Positions 1 through 6,735 of a stretch of 22,168 bases of DNA are shown in pieces. Numbering within the stretch: the first letter of the stretch is position 1; each line of letters begins with the position of its first letter. The notes beneath the pieces are model-generated. The model did no database searches. It was given only the letters and a program-made list of their open reading frames with translations, and was not told the DNA's origin. Origin of the DNA: an uncultured Blautia sp. (GTDB taxonomy: Bacteria > Bacillota > Clostridia > Lachnospirales > Lachnospiraceae); the NCBI GenBank assembly GCA_900542045.1, contig UQMI01000054.1:1-22168 (forward strand), given 5' to 3'. The position numbers and the translations under genes were made by a program.

Positions 1-809
1 TCACCCGGGACCAGATGGGAGAAATACAGATCGGCCTGCAGGTGGTGCTGGTGGCATTGGAGGTGCAGACCGGGAGGCATTATGCCATGCCTCTGCGGGT
101 ATTAAGCGGTGACAGCGCCGGCTATGAGGCCCAGTGGCGGCAGATCCGCGCCGCTCATAAGAGAAAACAGGACCTGAAGGGAGAGGAATACCTGTCGGGA
201 TTCGCACGGGATGACCGTCTGGCGCCGATTCTGACATTGGTGTTGTATTTTGGCCAGGAGCCCTGGGACGGCCCCCGGAGCTTGAAGGAGATGCTGGATC
301 TGCGGCACTGTCCGCCGGAGATGGCCCGGCAGATCACGGATTATCCGCTTCATTTGATCGAAGTGAGGGAATATCCCCGGCTTGAGAGGTTCCACAGTGA
401 TCTGCGGTATGTATTCGGGTTCCTGCAGAGAGACCGCAGGAAAGAGGAACTGTATCAATACGTGACCGAAAACCGGGCCGTCTTTTCCCATCTGGATGGA
501 GCGGCATACCAGATGATCCAGGTGATGTCCCATTCCAGCGGGCTGTTAAAAGAAAAGGAAGAATATGAGAATGAGGAAGGAGAGATCGATATGTGTCAGG
601 CACTTTTGGATATGAGAGAAGAATGCATCTCTATCGGGAAAGAAAAAGGAAGAGAAGAGGGCATTTCCATTGGAAGAAAGGAAGGCATCTCCATCGGAAA
701 ACAGTTGACCAAACAGGTTTTTCAGCTATTTATGGCTGGAAAGTCAGAGAAGGAGATTGCTGAAACCTGCGAAATCCCCATCGAAGAAGTGAAGGAGATC
801 CTGGAGTAA
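1..809 (+). CDS. Rpn-family PD-(D/E)XK nuclease (recombination-promoting nuclease / putative transposase), 5' end outside window
   Basis: The reading frame is open from the left edge, so the N-terminus is missing. The visible part starts within the nuclease core: the segment ALEVQTGRHYAMPLRVL matches the family's 'E-x-Q ... HYAMPxR' strand that carries the catalytic Glu of the PD-(D/E)XK fold. It is followed by the usual 'PILTLVLYFGQEPWDGP' segment. The C-terminal 60 residues hold a repetitive low-complexity stretch (three ISIG-K/R units at about 620-705) and a final helix-turn-helix-like EKEIAETCEIPIEEVKEIL, both typical of these proteins. Known members (Rpn) are RecA-independent, recombination-promoting DNA nucleases; many genomes carry several divergent copies. 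The ATG at position 15 is internal to the conserved core and is not the true start. A 14-bp hairpin lies 54 nt downstream. Confidence 0.85.
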   Translation, partial: TRDQMGEIQIGLQVVLVALEVQTGRHYAMPLRVLSGDSAGYEAQWRQIRAAHKRKQDLKGEEYLSGFARDDRLAPILTLVLYFGQEPWDGPRSLKEMLDLRHCPPEMARQITDYPLHLIEVREYPRLERFHSDLRYVFGFLQRDRRKEELYQYVTENRAVFSHLDGAAYQMIQVMSHSSGLLKEKEEYENEEGEIDMCQALLDMREECISIGKEKGREEGISIGRKEGISIGKQLTKQVFQLFMAGKSEKEIAETCEIPIEEVKEILE

Positions 810-862
810 CGTCAGAGAAAGGCAGCGGGCGCATACGGAAGTATCCGGATCGAACAGAAATA

Positions 863-910
863 CAGAAACGGCAGCCACCGTATTATTTCAGGGCGGGGCT
901 GCCGTTTCTG
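863..910. terminator. Strong hairpin after the nuclease gene (probable transcription terminator)
   Basis: Perfect 14-bp inverted repeat: CAGAAACGGCAGCC at 863-876 pairs with GGCTGCCGTTTCTG at 897-910, with a 20-nt loop. There is no long T run on either side, though TTT lies inside the right arm. It sits between the plus-strand nuclease and the minus-strand Fn3 remnant, so it could serve both. The rest of the gene-free stretch to 1044 shows nothing else that I recognise. Confidence 0.6.
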
Positions 911-1044
911 CATGCAGACAGTTGGAATTTATTGTTTCTGTCTCTTCTGTTTTACCGGGATTTCTCCTTACGCACCGTCAGTTACCCATTGGCTGGGCTT
1001 TCTTCTGCGGTATGATATCCTTTTGTACTACTTGGGACGTTCCT

Positions 1045-1224
1045 CTACCGCACGACCACCCTTACGATATTGGACCAGTCGCCGTAGACCCGTTTGTGAT
1101 TGCCCAGATCCCGGTAAGACTTTACACAGATGTAATAAGTGCCGGACTCCAGCTTCGGCGTCATGGTGCGGACTGTGTAAGAGGTGCGAATCCCCACCTA
1201 GAAGGTGTTTTCGGTGAAGCCATT
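1045..1224 (-). pseudogene. Degraded fibronectin type III domain, C-terminal fragment of a surface protein
   Basis: On the minus strand, reading from about 1224 to a stop at 1045-1047, the translation carries the hallmarks of the C-terminal strands of a clostridial Fn3 domain. These are TSYTVRTMTPKLESGTYY, then ICVKSYRDLGNHKRVYGDWS, then a valine-rich end. This is the usual 'tPKLksG-tYYvrVksYr...kvYGdWS' pattern. An in-frame TAG at 1198-1200 interrupts it, and no start or upstream partner is visible because the threonine/serine exporter gene lies immediately upstream in another frame. It is best read as the leftover 3' end of a large secreted or wall protein whose remainder was deleted. The identification rests on motif resemblance only. 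Confidence 0.55.
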
Positions 1225-1298
1225 CCGCCGGCTCCTTTCCGAAACATCGTCCCCCATAGTTCCATTCTGAAAATAATATACAAGTTCCCGGACACTTT

Positions 1299-1736
1299 TC
1301 AGGGAAGAAAGCGTAACCTCCCGATTATCTTGAAGATCGTATCGGCGATCAGTATGGCCACTGCGATCATCCCGGCCATCTGCAGCGTATACATCAGGTA
1401 ATACCCGGCCACTGCATTGCTCTCCTGGATCATGTAGTAAGCGATCCGGTATACGCCCACTCCCGGCACCAGGGGCAGAATGCCAGGAATCAGAAAAATC
1501 GTCACCGGCGCCTTGCAGATCCGGGCAGACAGATGAGATACCATGGCCACCGCAAACGCTGCCAGGAACATACTGGTCATTTCTCCGCCTGCAGTCTTTC
1601 CCAGAGCCGTATACAGAACCCAGCCCAAAGCTCCCACCGCACCGGAATGTATCAGAAACCGTCTGGGAACCCCAAAGATCATTCCCAAAGTCACCACGGC
1701 CACAAAGGACATGACCGCCTGTATCAGTAAATCCAT
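1299..1736 (-). CDS. Threonine/serine exporter, small membrane subunit (ThrE_2 / DUF3815 type)
   Basis: A 145-residue, very hydrophobic protein with about four or five membrane segments. The diagnostic motif FLIPGILPLVPGVGVYR lies near residues 81-97 and matches the DUF3815 half of the ThrE exporter family. In Corynebacterium ThrE both halves are one protein; many Firmicutes split them in two, as here. The start ATG at 1736 has GAGAGGAG upstream; another ATG four bases earlier is in a different frame. The gene lies 71 nt after the larger subunit on the same strand, consistent with one operon exporting threonine, serine or related small substrates. The exact substrate in this organism is not shown by the sequence. 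Confidence 0.85.
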   Translation of the reverse strand: MDLLIQAVMSFVAVVTLGMIFGVPRRFLIHSGAVGALGWVLYTALGKTAGGEMTSMFLAAFAVAMVSHLSARICKAPVTIFLIPGILPLVPGVGVYRIAYYMIQESNAVAGYYLMYTLQMAGMIAVAILIADTIFKIIGRLRFLP

Positions 1737-1807
1737 TCATTTCTCCTCTCATACCAGAGCCGGGACCACCCCGGCCTCTCATCTTCTTATCTCAGACAGT
1801 GTTTTCA

Positions 1808-2602
1808 TCAGCCCAGCAGAAAATGTCCGGCAGCCATGCCGGTTCCGATTCCCAGAGCCAGCGAAGAAGCCACCACAAAGGCTTCGATCATCCGGGCCGA
1901 ACCCGACATATAATCCCCTTCCAGCGTATCCCGGATTCCGTTGGTCATAGCTACTCCCGGCAGCATGGCCATAATGGAACCGGCAATAAACGGCTCCAGA
2001 TTCAGTCCCGGCATCCAGAACTCTCTGAGTACGATCCCGGTCAGAGACATGAAAAAAGAAGCCACCATATTAAATACGAAACCATTCAGCCGGAGCCGTC
2101 GGTTCAGGATCCTGGCCAGTATGAAATAAATCCCGTTCAGAGAAGCAGCCATTGCCTCCTGTACACCTCCGCCCAGCATAACGGTAAAGCAGGCAGCTGT
2201 GACCACAATGGCCAGATAGATCTGCCAGTCCGCATAACAGTCTTGTTCCATTCGGGACAGCTTTTCATAGGTTTCGTTCAGATTCAGTCCATCGGCGCAG
2301 AATTTCCTGGAAATGGTGTTTACCTGATCGATCCGGTTCAGATTTGTCTGCTTTTCCCGGATTCTCCTGGTAAGACTGATGATCCCGCACCGGGGATCTT
2401 CGATTGTAACGGTAATTCCCGTAGTAACCACAAATGCGTCACACCGCTGCAGTCCCCCGGTCTTCAGCATACGCATCATCGTATCTTCCACACGGCAGGT
2501 TTCCGCACCGGCTATCAGCATGATCTCTCCTGCCAGGACCGCCGTATCCGCCAGTAAATGATCGTCCGGCATTCCCGCAGGAGCGCTGCTTTTGTTCTCC
2601 AT
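1808..2602 (-). CDS. Threonine/serine exporter, large subunit (ThrE_1 / DUF1212 type)
   Basis: About 264 residues. The N-terminal cytoplasmic half has the family signature AGEIMLIAGAETCRVEDTM and FVVTTGITVTI, followed by RRI and NLNRIDQVN segments. The C-terminal half has about five hydrophobic segments (ACFTVMLGGGVQEAM, ASFFMSLTGIVL and others). It pairs with the small subunit at 1299-1736. Two starts are possible. An ATG at 2623 has AGGAG directly before it, but a near-perfect promoter (-10 at 2635-2640) would start RNA at about 2628, leaving almost no leader. The ATG at 2602 has AGGAAGGG nine bases upstream and fits that promoter better, so I chose it. With the earlier start the protein is 271 residues. 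Confidence 0.87.
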   Translation of the reverse strand: MENKSSAPAGMPDDHLLADTAVLAGEIMLIAGAETCRVEDTMMRMLKTGGLQRCDAFVVTTGITVTIEDPRCGIISLTRRIREKQTNLNRIDQVNTISRKFCADGLNLNETYEKLSRMEQDCYADWQIYLAIVVTAACFTVMLGGGVQEAMAASLNGIYFILARILNRRLRLNGFVFNMVASFFMSLTGIVLREFWMPGLNLEPFIAGSIMAMLPGVAMTNGIRDTLEGDYMSGSARMIEAFVVASSLALGIGTGMAAGHFLLG

Positions 2603-2634
2603 ATTGTCTGTCCCTTCCTGCATTTCTCCTGCTC

Positions 2635-2663
2635 ATTATATCCCAAACTGAACCAGGTAACAA
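2635..2663 (-). promoter_or_regulatory. Sigma-A promoter of the threonine/serine exporter operon
   Basis: On the minus strand, TTGTTA (2658-2663) and TATAAT (2635-2640) are separated by exactly 17 bp. The predicted RNA start is near 2628, five bases before the ATG at 2623 and 26 bases before the ATG at 2602. This is why the downstream start is preferred for the exporter gene. Confidence 0.7.
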
Positions 2664-2735
2664 TCCCCTGTATAGATTGGGGTGCCAAAAGATATCAAAC
2701 ATATGGTTCTGTACTTTGTACTCCCAGGTTCTCTG

Positions 2736-2764
2736 TTGCGAAAAAAAGCAGAAATTGCTATACT
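2736..2764 (+). promoter_or_regulatory. Extended -10 promoter of the small alarmone synthetase
   Basis: TTGCGA (2736-2741), a 17-bp spacer and TATACT (2759-2764), with a TGC extended -10 at 2756-2758. The predicted RNA start is about 2771, giving a leader of about 39 nt before the TTG start at 2810. It diverges from the exporter promoter. Confidence 0.7.
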
Positions 2765-2795
2765 GTCCTTGTAACACAGAAACCAGAATTTAAAT

Positions 2796-2799
2796 GGAG
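2796..2799 (+). promoter_or_regulatory. Ribosome-binding site that fixes a TTG start
   Basis: GGAG lies 10 nt before the TTG at 2810. The reading frame is open further upstream to 2558, but that part overlaps the promoter and has no family similarity. The TTG start gives a protein of the normal family length. Confidence 0.65.
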
Positions 2800-2809
2800 T
2801 AACAGAAAA

Positions 2810-3481
2810 TTGGAACAGAATCAAAAATGGTTAGACACACCAGATCCCAGGATCTTTATCACTAATACGGACCGTTTCAACGATCTGATGCTGAAATACC
2901 GCTGCGCCATCCGTGAGATCCGAACCAAGCTGGAAGTTCTGGACGATGAATTCTCAGTGGAATATAAGCGCAACCCCATATCTTCCATTAAGACGCGGAT
3001 CAAATCCCCTGACAGCATTTACCGGAAGCTTCAGAAGCTGGATCTGGAATTTACAGAAGAAAATATCACAGAAACCCTGAACGATGTGGCAGGTATCCGG
3101 GTCATCTGCGCATTTATTGATGACATTTATACCATTGCCCGGCTGCTTTCCTCCCAGGATGATATCACCGTCCTGGAGGTGAAGGATTACATAAAAAATC
3201 CCAAGCCCAATGGCTACCGCAGCTATCATATGATCGTGGAAATCCCCATCTTCTTCGCAAAGGGCAAGACTCCCATCCGGGCAGAGATCCAGATCCGCAC
3301 CATCGGCATGGATTTTTGGGCCAGCCTGGAACACCAGCTTCGATACAAAAAAAATCTGGAAACTTCTTCAAATTATGAAGAGATTTCCAGAGAGCTCCAG
3401 GAATGTGCCCAAAACATTACCCAGACAGATATTCATATGCAGAAGATCAAATATATGCTGGGCGACTTCAGCCTGGAATAA
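2810..3481 (+). CDS. Small alarmone synthetase, (p)ppGpp synthetase of the RelQ/RelP (YjbM/YwaC) type
   Basis: A 223-residue protein with only the RelA/SpoT nucleotidyltransferase domain. It has no HD hydrolase, TGS or ACT domains, so it should make but not degrade alarmones: transfer of pyrophosphate from ATP to the 3' OH of GDP or GTP. Visible motifs are RIKSPDSIYRKL (residues 63-74, substrate and pyrophosphate binding), NDVAGIRVIC (91-100), the G-loop KPNGYRSYH (132-140) and the catalytic/metal strand EIQIRTIGMDFWASLEH (159-175). The TTG start is supported by GGAG and an extended -10 promoter. The length matches small alarmone synthetases of Bacillota. The ABC-class ATPase gene follows after 17 nt, so the two are probably co-transcribed. 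RelP and RelQ types cannot be told apart from this reading alone. Confidence 0.9.
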   Translation: MEQNQKWLDTPDPRIFITNTDRFNDLMLKYRCAIREIRTKLEVLDDEFSVEYKRNPISSIKTRIKSPDSIYRKLQKLDLEFTEENITETLNDVAGIRVICAFIDDIYTIARLLSSQDDITVLEVKDYIKNPKPNGYRSYHMIVEIPIFFAKGKTPIRAEIQIRTIGMDFWASLEHQLRYKKNLETSSNYEEISRELQECAQNITQTDIHMQKIKYMLGDFSLE

Positions 3482-3498
3482 ATGATCAAGGAGGTCCT

Positions 3499-5199
3499 AT
3501 GAAACGAGCAGCCGAACTTCGAAACCAGCTGAAAGAAATACACCGGAGAAGCTATCCGGCTTACAAAACTCTTCGGGGAGAGTATCATTTTGGAGAGTAT
3601 ATTTTATCCATTGACCATGTACAGGGAGATCCCTTTGCCTCCCCTTCCTCACTCAGTGTACGGGTATCTCTGACCGATGCGGCTTTTCCGGAAAAATATT
3701 ACCGGGAGCCATGGTGCCGGATTGCCCTGCAGGATCATCTGACACGGCTTTTCGGAAAACAAATTCAGCAGTTTTCCTTTCAGGCCAGAGGATCCGGAAA
3801 AAGCGGCCTGATTAGTGTCAGCCGATGCGGACAGGAAATTCTGGAACGGACAGCCTGTGAAATCACAGACAAAGACATCATCCTCCGGTTTAAGGTGGGA
3901 TTTCCGGCCAATGGCCGCACCATCAACGCGCCGGAGCTGGAGAAGATTTTATTTGATTTTCTCCCCCGCAGCCTGGAGCAAAGTCTCTGGTACCGGAATC
4001 TGAACAAAAAGGCACTGGAACAGACCTGGGCCCTGGCACAGGATCAGGCATACATCCGCCGGCAGCTGAAAGAACGGAACCTCTGCGCCTTTGTAGCAGA
4101 CGGATCCATTTTGCCCCGGCAAAGCGGTGTATCGGATCTGCCCATGAAAGATGCCATCCCCTTTTCTTCTCCGGACAGCCTGCGTATTACCATGGATCTT
4201 CCCCATCACGGCCCTGTTTCCGGCATGGGCATTTCCCAGGGCATTACTCTGATCGTAGGCGGGGGATACCATGGAAAATCCACCCTTCTCCAGGCTTTGG
4301 AACGAGGGGTTTACTCCCACATTTCCGGTGACGGCAGAGAGTATGTCATAACGGACCACTCTGCGCTGAAGCTCCGTGCAGAGGACGGACGGAGCATCCG
4401 TCATGTGGATATTTCCATGTTTATCAATGATCTGCCCAACAAAAAAGATACCCGCGATTTTTCCACACCGGACGCCAGCGGAAGCACATCCCAGGCTGCC
4501 AATATCGTAGAAGGCCTGGAAGCCGGAACCAGACTGTTTCTCATCGATGAGGACACCTCTGCCACAAATTTCATGGTGCGGGATACCTTTATGCAGCAGA
4601 TCATCAGCCGCAGTAAGGAACCCATCACCCCGTTCCTGGAACGGGCCTTGGATATCTACCGGAAAGCCGGCTGTTCCACCATCCTGGTAGCTGGAAGCTC
4701 CGGCGCATTCTTCCACATTGCGGATACCGTGATCCAGATGGACTGCTACCGGCCTGTGGACATCACGGCCAAAGTGCGGGAAGCCTGCAAAGATTATCCC
4801 ATAGACTTTCAAAAGGTTCCGCCCTTTGTCCTGCCTGATTATCAGAGAGTCCTGCAGCCCTCCCGTCCCGGAAAGGGAAGACAGGGCCAGCCGGACCGGA
4901 CGAAAATCAAAATTCATGACAAGGATTCCTTCCTGATCGGAAAAGAAAGTGTGGACCTGCGCTATGTGGAACAGCTGGTGGATCAGGAACAGACCGCAGC
5001 CCTTGCCTGTCTCTTGAAATATGCCATGGAAAATCTGGCGGACGGCCGCAGGACGCTCCGGGAAATAGTTTCACTTCTGGAAACCCGGATACGCCAGAAA
5101 GGCATCGGATCTTTTTCGGATACCCCTTATATTTCCTCGGGTCTGGCCGTTCCCAGGATCCAGGAAATTTATTCCTGCATCAACCGGTACCGGGGCTGA
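3499..5199 (+). CDS. ABC-class predicted ATPase (PF09818 type)
   Basis: A 566-residue soluble protein with a full AAGGAGGT ribosome-binding site at 3488-3495. It has an ABC-class nucleotide-binding core without membrane segments: Walker A GGGYHGKST at residues 254-262, a signature-like STSQAANIVEGLEAG, and Walker B LFLIDED at 346-352 followed by TSATNFM. The N-terminal 200 residues carry the family's conserved extension (FGEYILSIDHVQGDPFA). The length agrees with the PF09818 'ABC_ATPase' family. Its cellular role in bacteria is not established; a trypanosome homologue (MRB1590) has been tied to RNA binding. It sits 17 nt after an alarmone synthetase and is likely in one operon with it, a link I infer from spacing only. 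No clear intrinsic terminator follows. Confidence 0.88.
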   Translation: MKRAAELRNQLKEIHRRSYPAYKTLRGEYHFGEYILSIDHVQGDPFASPSSLSVRVSLTDAAFPEKYYREPWCRIALQDHLTRLFGKQIQQFSFQARGSGKSGLISVSRCGQEILERTACEITDKDIILRFKVGFPANGRTINAPELEKILFDFLPRSLEQSLWYRNLNKKALEQTWALAQDQAYIRRQLKERNLCAFVADGSILPRQSGVSDLPMKDAIPFSSPDSLRITMDLPHHGPVSGMGISQGITLIVGGGYHGKSTLLQALERGVYSHISGDGREYVITDHSALKLRAEDGRSIRHVDISMFINDLPNKKDTRDFSTPDASGSTSQAANIVEGLEAGTRLFLIDEDTSATNFMVRDTFMQQIISRSKEPITPFLERALDIYRKAGCSTILVAGSSGAFFHIADTVIQMDCYRPVDITAKVREACKDYPIDFQKVPPFVLPDYQRVLQPSRPGKGRQGQPDRTKIKIHDKDSFLIGKESVDLRYVEQLVDQEQTAALACLLKYAMENLADGRRTLREIVSLLETRIRQKGIGSFSDTPYISSGLAVPRIQEIYSCINRYRG

Positions 5200-5219
5200 A
5201 AAAATTTTTCCGGAACCTC

Positions 5220-5247
5220 TTCCATTTTATAAAAAGGGTGCTATAAT
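5220..5247 (+). promoter_or_regulatory. Extended -10 promoter of trkA-trkH
   Basis: TATAAT at 5242-5247 preceded by TGC (5239-5241), with a weak -35 TTCCAT at 5220-5225 (16-bp spacer). The predicted RNA start is near 5254, giving a leader of about 110 nt. That leader contains the hairpin at 5292-5313. Confidence 0.6.
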
Positions 5248-5291
5248 AGCTTTCAGTATCATACTGCCTGAGGGGGGAGAATTTCCGTTTT

Positions 5292-5313
5292 TTGCCGCAC
5301 TTTGCTGCGGCAA
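5292..5313 (+). other. Leader hairpin upstream of trkA
   Basis: TTGCCGCA (5292-5299) pairs with TGCGGCAA (5306-5313), with a 6-nt loop. A T run lies before the stem rather than after it, so this is not a plus-strand terminator. It lies within the trkA 5' untranslated region; I recognise no known riboswitch in the surrounding 110 nt. Confidence 0.45.
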
Positions 5314-5364
5314 TTATGGACTTCTCAGAAGGCAATTCTTATACATTTACATACGGAGGATATT

Positions 5365-6723
5365 ATGCAGATTATAATTGTAGGATGCGGCAAAGTGGGT
5401 AAAACCCTTGCGCAGCAGCTGGATGAAGAAGGCCATAATATTACGCTCATCGACATATCCGCTTCCAAACTCCAGGAAGTGTCCAACGATATTGACGTCA
5501 TGGGCATTGTGGGAAACGGTGCCAGCTTCAATGTACAGCTGGAAGCAGATGTGGAAAATACGGATCTGTTCATCGCCGTTACCAATTCTGATGAACTGAA
5601 TCTTCTCTGCTGTCTGATTGCCAAAAAGGCCGGCAAATGCCTTACCATTGCAAGAGTACGCAACCCGCTGTACAACACGGAAATTGGTTTTGTTAAAGAA
5701 CAGCTGGGACTGTCTATGATCATTAATCCAGAACTGGCTGCTGCCAGTGAAATTTTCCGGCTGCTGCGCTTTCCCACAGCAATCCGGATCGATACTTTTT
5801 CCAAAGGCAAGGTAGAACTGCTGAAATTCAAAGTCCGTTCGGAACTGGGTCTGGACGGGCATACTATATCAGATCTTCTGACCCGGCTCAAATGCAATGT
5901 TCTGGTCTGCGGAGTAGAACGCGGTGATCAGGTATCCATTCCCAACGGTTCCTTTACTCTGAAAGACAATGATATTGTATCGTTTGTGGCTTCTCCCAGT
6001 GCAGCCGCGGAATTTTTCCGCAAGATCGGTATCAAAACACACCAGGTCAAGAGCTGTCTGATCGTGGGCGGCGGCACCATTGCCTACTACCTGGCAAAAA
6101 TGCTCCTCAAAATCCACATTCCGGTGCGCATCATCGAACAGAACCTGGCGCGCTGTGAGTATTTAAGCGAAAATCTTCCGGATGCCAGCATCATTCACGG
6201 CGACGGAACCGACCAGTCTACGCTGATGAAGGAGGGGCTGGAACAGGCTGAATCTGTGGTTGCCATCACCAACCTGGACGAAGAAAATATCCTGCTTTCC
6301 CTGTATGCCCAGAAACATTCTCATGCCAAGACCATTGCAAAGGTAAACCGCATTTCCTTCAATGATGTGATCGACACCCTGGATATCGGCAGCGTGATCT
6401 ATCCCAAGAATATCACCGCCGATTATATCACACAGTATGTACGCGGACTGCAGAATTCCATGGGCAGTAATGTGGAAACTCTGTACAAGATCTTTGACAA
6501 CAAAGCAGAAGCTCTGGAATTTAATGTACGTGAGCATTCTCCGGTTATCGATGTTCCTCTGATGGATCTGAATCTGAAAGATAATCTGCTGATCGCCTGC
6601 ATTATGAGAAGACGTTCTATTATCTTTCCCAGAGGGCAGGACTCCATTCAGGTGGGCGACTCTGTGATCGTGGTCACCACGCATCCCGGACTTCATGACA
6701 TTCGGGATATTCTGAAGAAATAG
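5365..6723 (+). CDS. trkA: Trk potassium uptake system, NAD-binding regulatory subunit TrkA
   Basis: A 452-residue cytoplasmic protein with two tandem RCK units, the architecture of TrkA rather than the single-RCK KtrA. The first Rossmann nucleotide-binding site is GCGKVG at residues 7-12, with the acidic D30 ending the second strand (ITLID). The second is GGGTIA at 235-240 with RIIE following. Each is followed by a TrkA_C ligand-binding domain (about 140-215 and 370-450). TrkA binds NAD/NADH and ATP/ADP, and gates the TrkH pore at the inner face of the membrane. The start ATG has GGAGGA four bases upstream; the frame is open to 5302, but that part has no ribosome-binding site. trkH follows after 12 nt, so the two are clearly co-transcribed. 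Confidence 0.95.
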   Translation: MQIIIVGCGKVGKTLAQQLDEEGHNITLIDISASKLQEVSNDIDVMGIVGNGASFNVQLEADVENTDLFIAVTNSDELNLLCCLIAKKAGKCLTIARVRNPLYNTEIGFVKEQLGLSMIINPELAAASEIFRLLRFPTAIRIDTFSKGKVELLKFKVRSELGLDGHTISDLLTRLKCNVLVCGVERGDQVSIPNGSFTLKDNDIVSFVASPSAAAEFFRKIGIKTHQVKSCLIVGGGTIAYYLAKMLLKIHIPVRIIEQNLARCEYLSENLPDASIIHGDGTDQSTLMKEGLEQAESVVAITNLDEENILLSLYAQKHSHAKTIAKVNRISFNDVIDTLDIGSVIYPKNITADYITQYVRGLQNSMGSNVETLYKIFDNKAEALEFNVREHSPVIDVPLMDLNLKDNLLIACIMRRRSIIFPRGQDSIQVGDSVIVVTTHPGLHDIRDILKK

Positions 6724-6735
6724 ACGGGGGCTGCT

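Noticed and set aside
620..705. CRISPR-like short direct repeats
   Set aside because: The repeats are in frame within a coding sequence, too short and without spacers of even length.
1799..2557. Plus-strand open frame opposite the exporter large subunit
   Set aside because: It is antisense to a recognised membrane protein; its His/Gln/Ser-rich translation has no motif.
2558..2809. Longer N-terminus for the alarmone synthetase
   Set aside because: It would cross the promoter and overlap the exporter start; the added residues do not resemble the family, while the TTG at 2810 gives normal length.
3949..4917. Long minus-strand open frame (322 codons) opposite the ABC-class ATPase gene
   Set aside because: It is fully antisense to a gene with clear Walker motifs, has no ribosome-binding site or family motif, and its composition is that of a shadow frame.
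5190..5213. Possible terminator after the ABC-class ATPase gene (A6T5 flanked by CCGG)
   Set aside because: Pairing would be nearly all A-T with no GC-rich stem; I cannot support it as a terminator.
5302..5364. Longer N-terminus for TrkA starting at a TTG
   Set aside because: It would begin inside the leader hairpin with no ribosome-binding site; the ATG at 5365 has GGAGGA and starts exactly at the first strand of the Rossmann fold.
5254..5364. c-di-AMP riboswitch upstream of trkA
   Set aside because: The leader is too short and the conserved purine-rich motifs are not visible.
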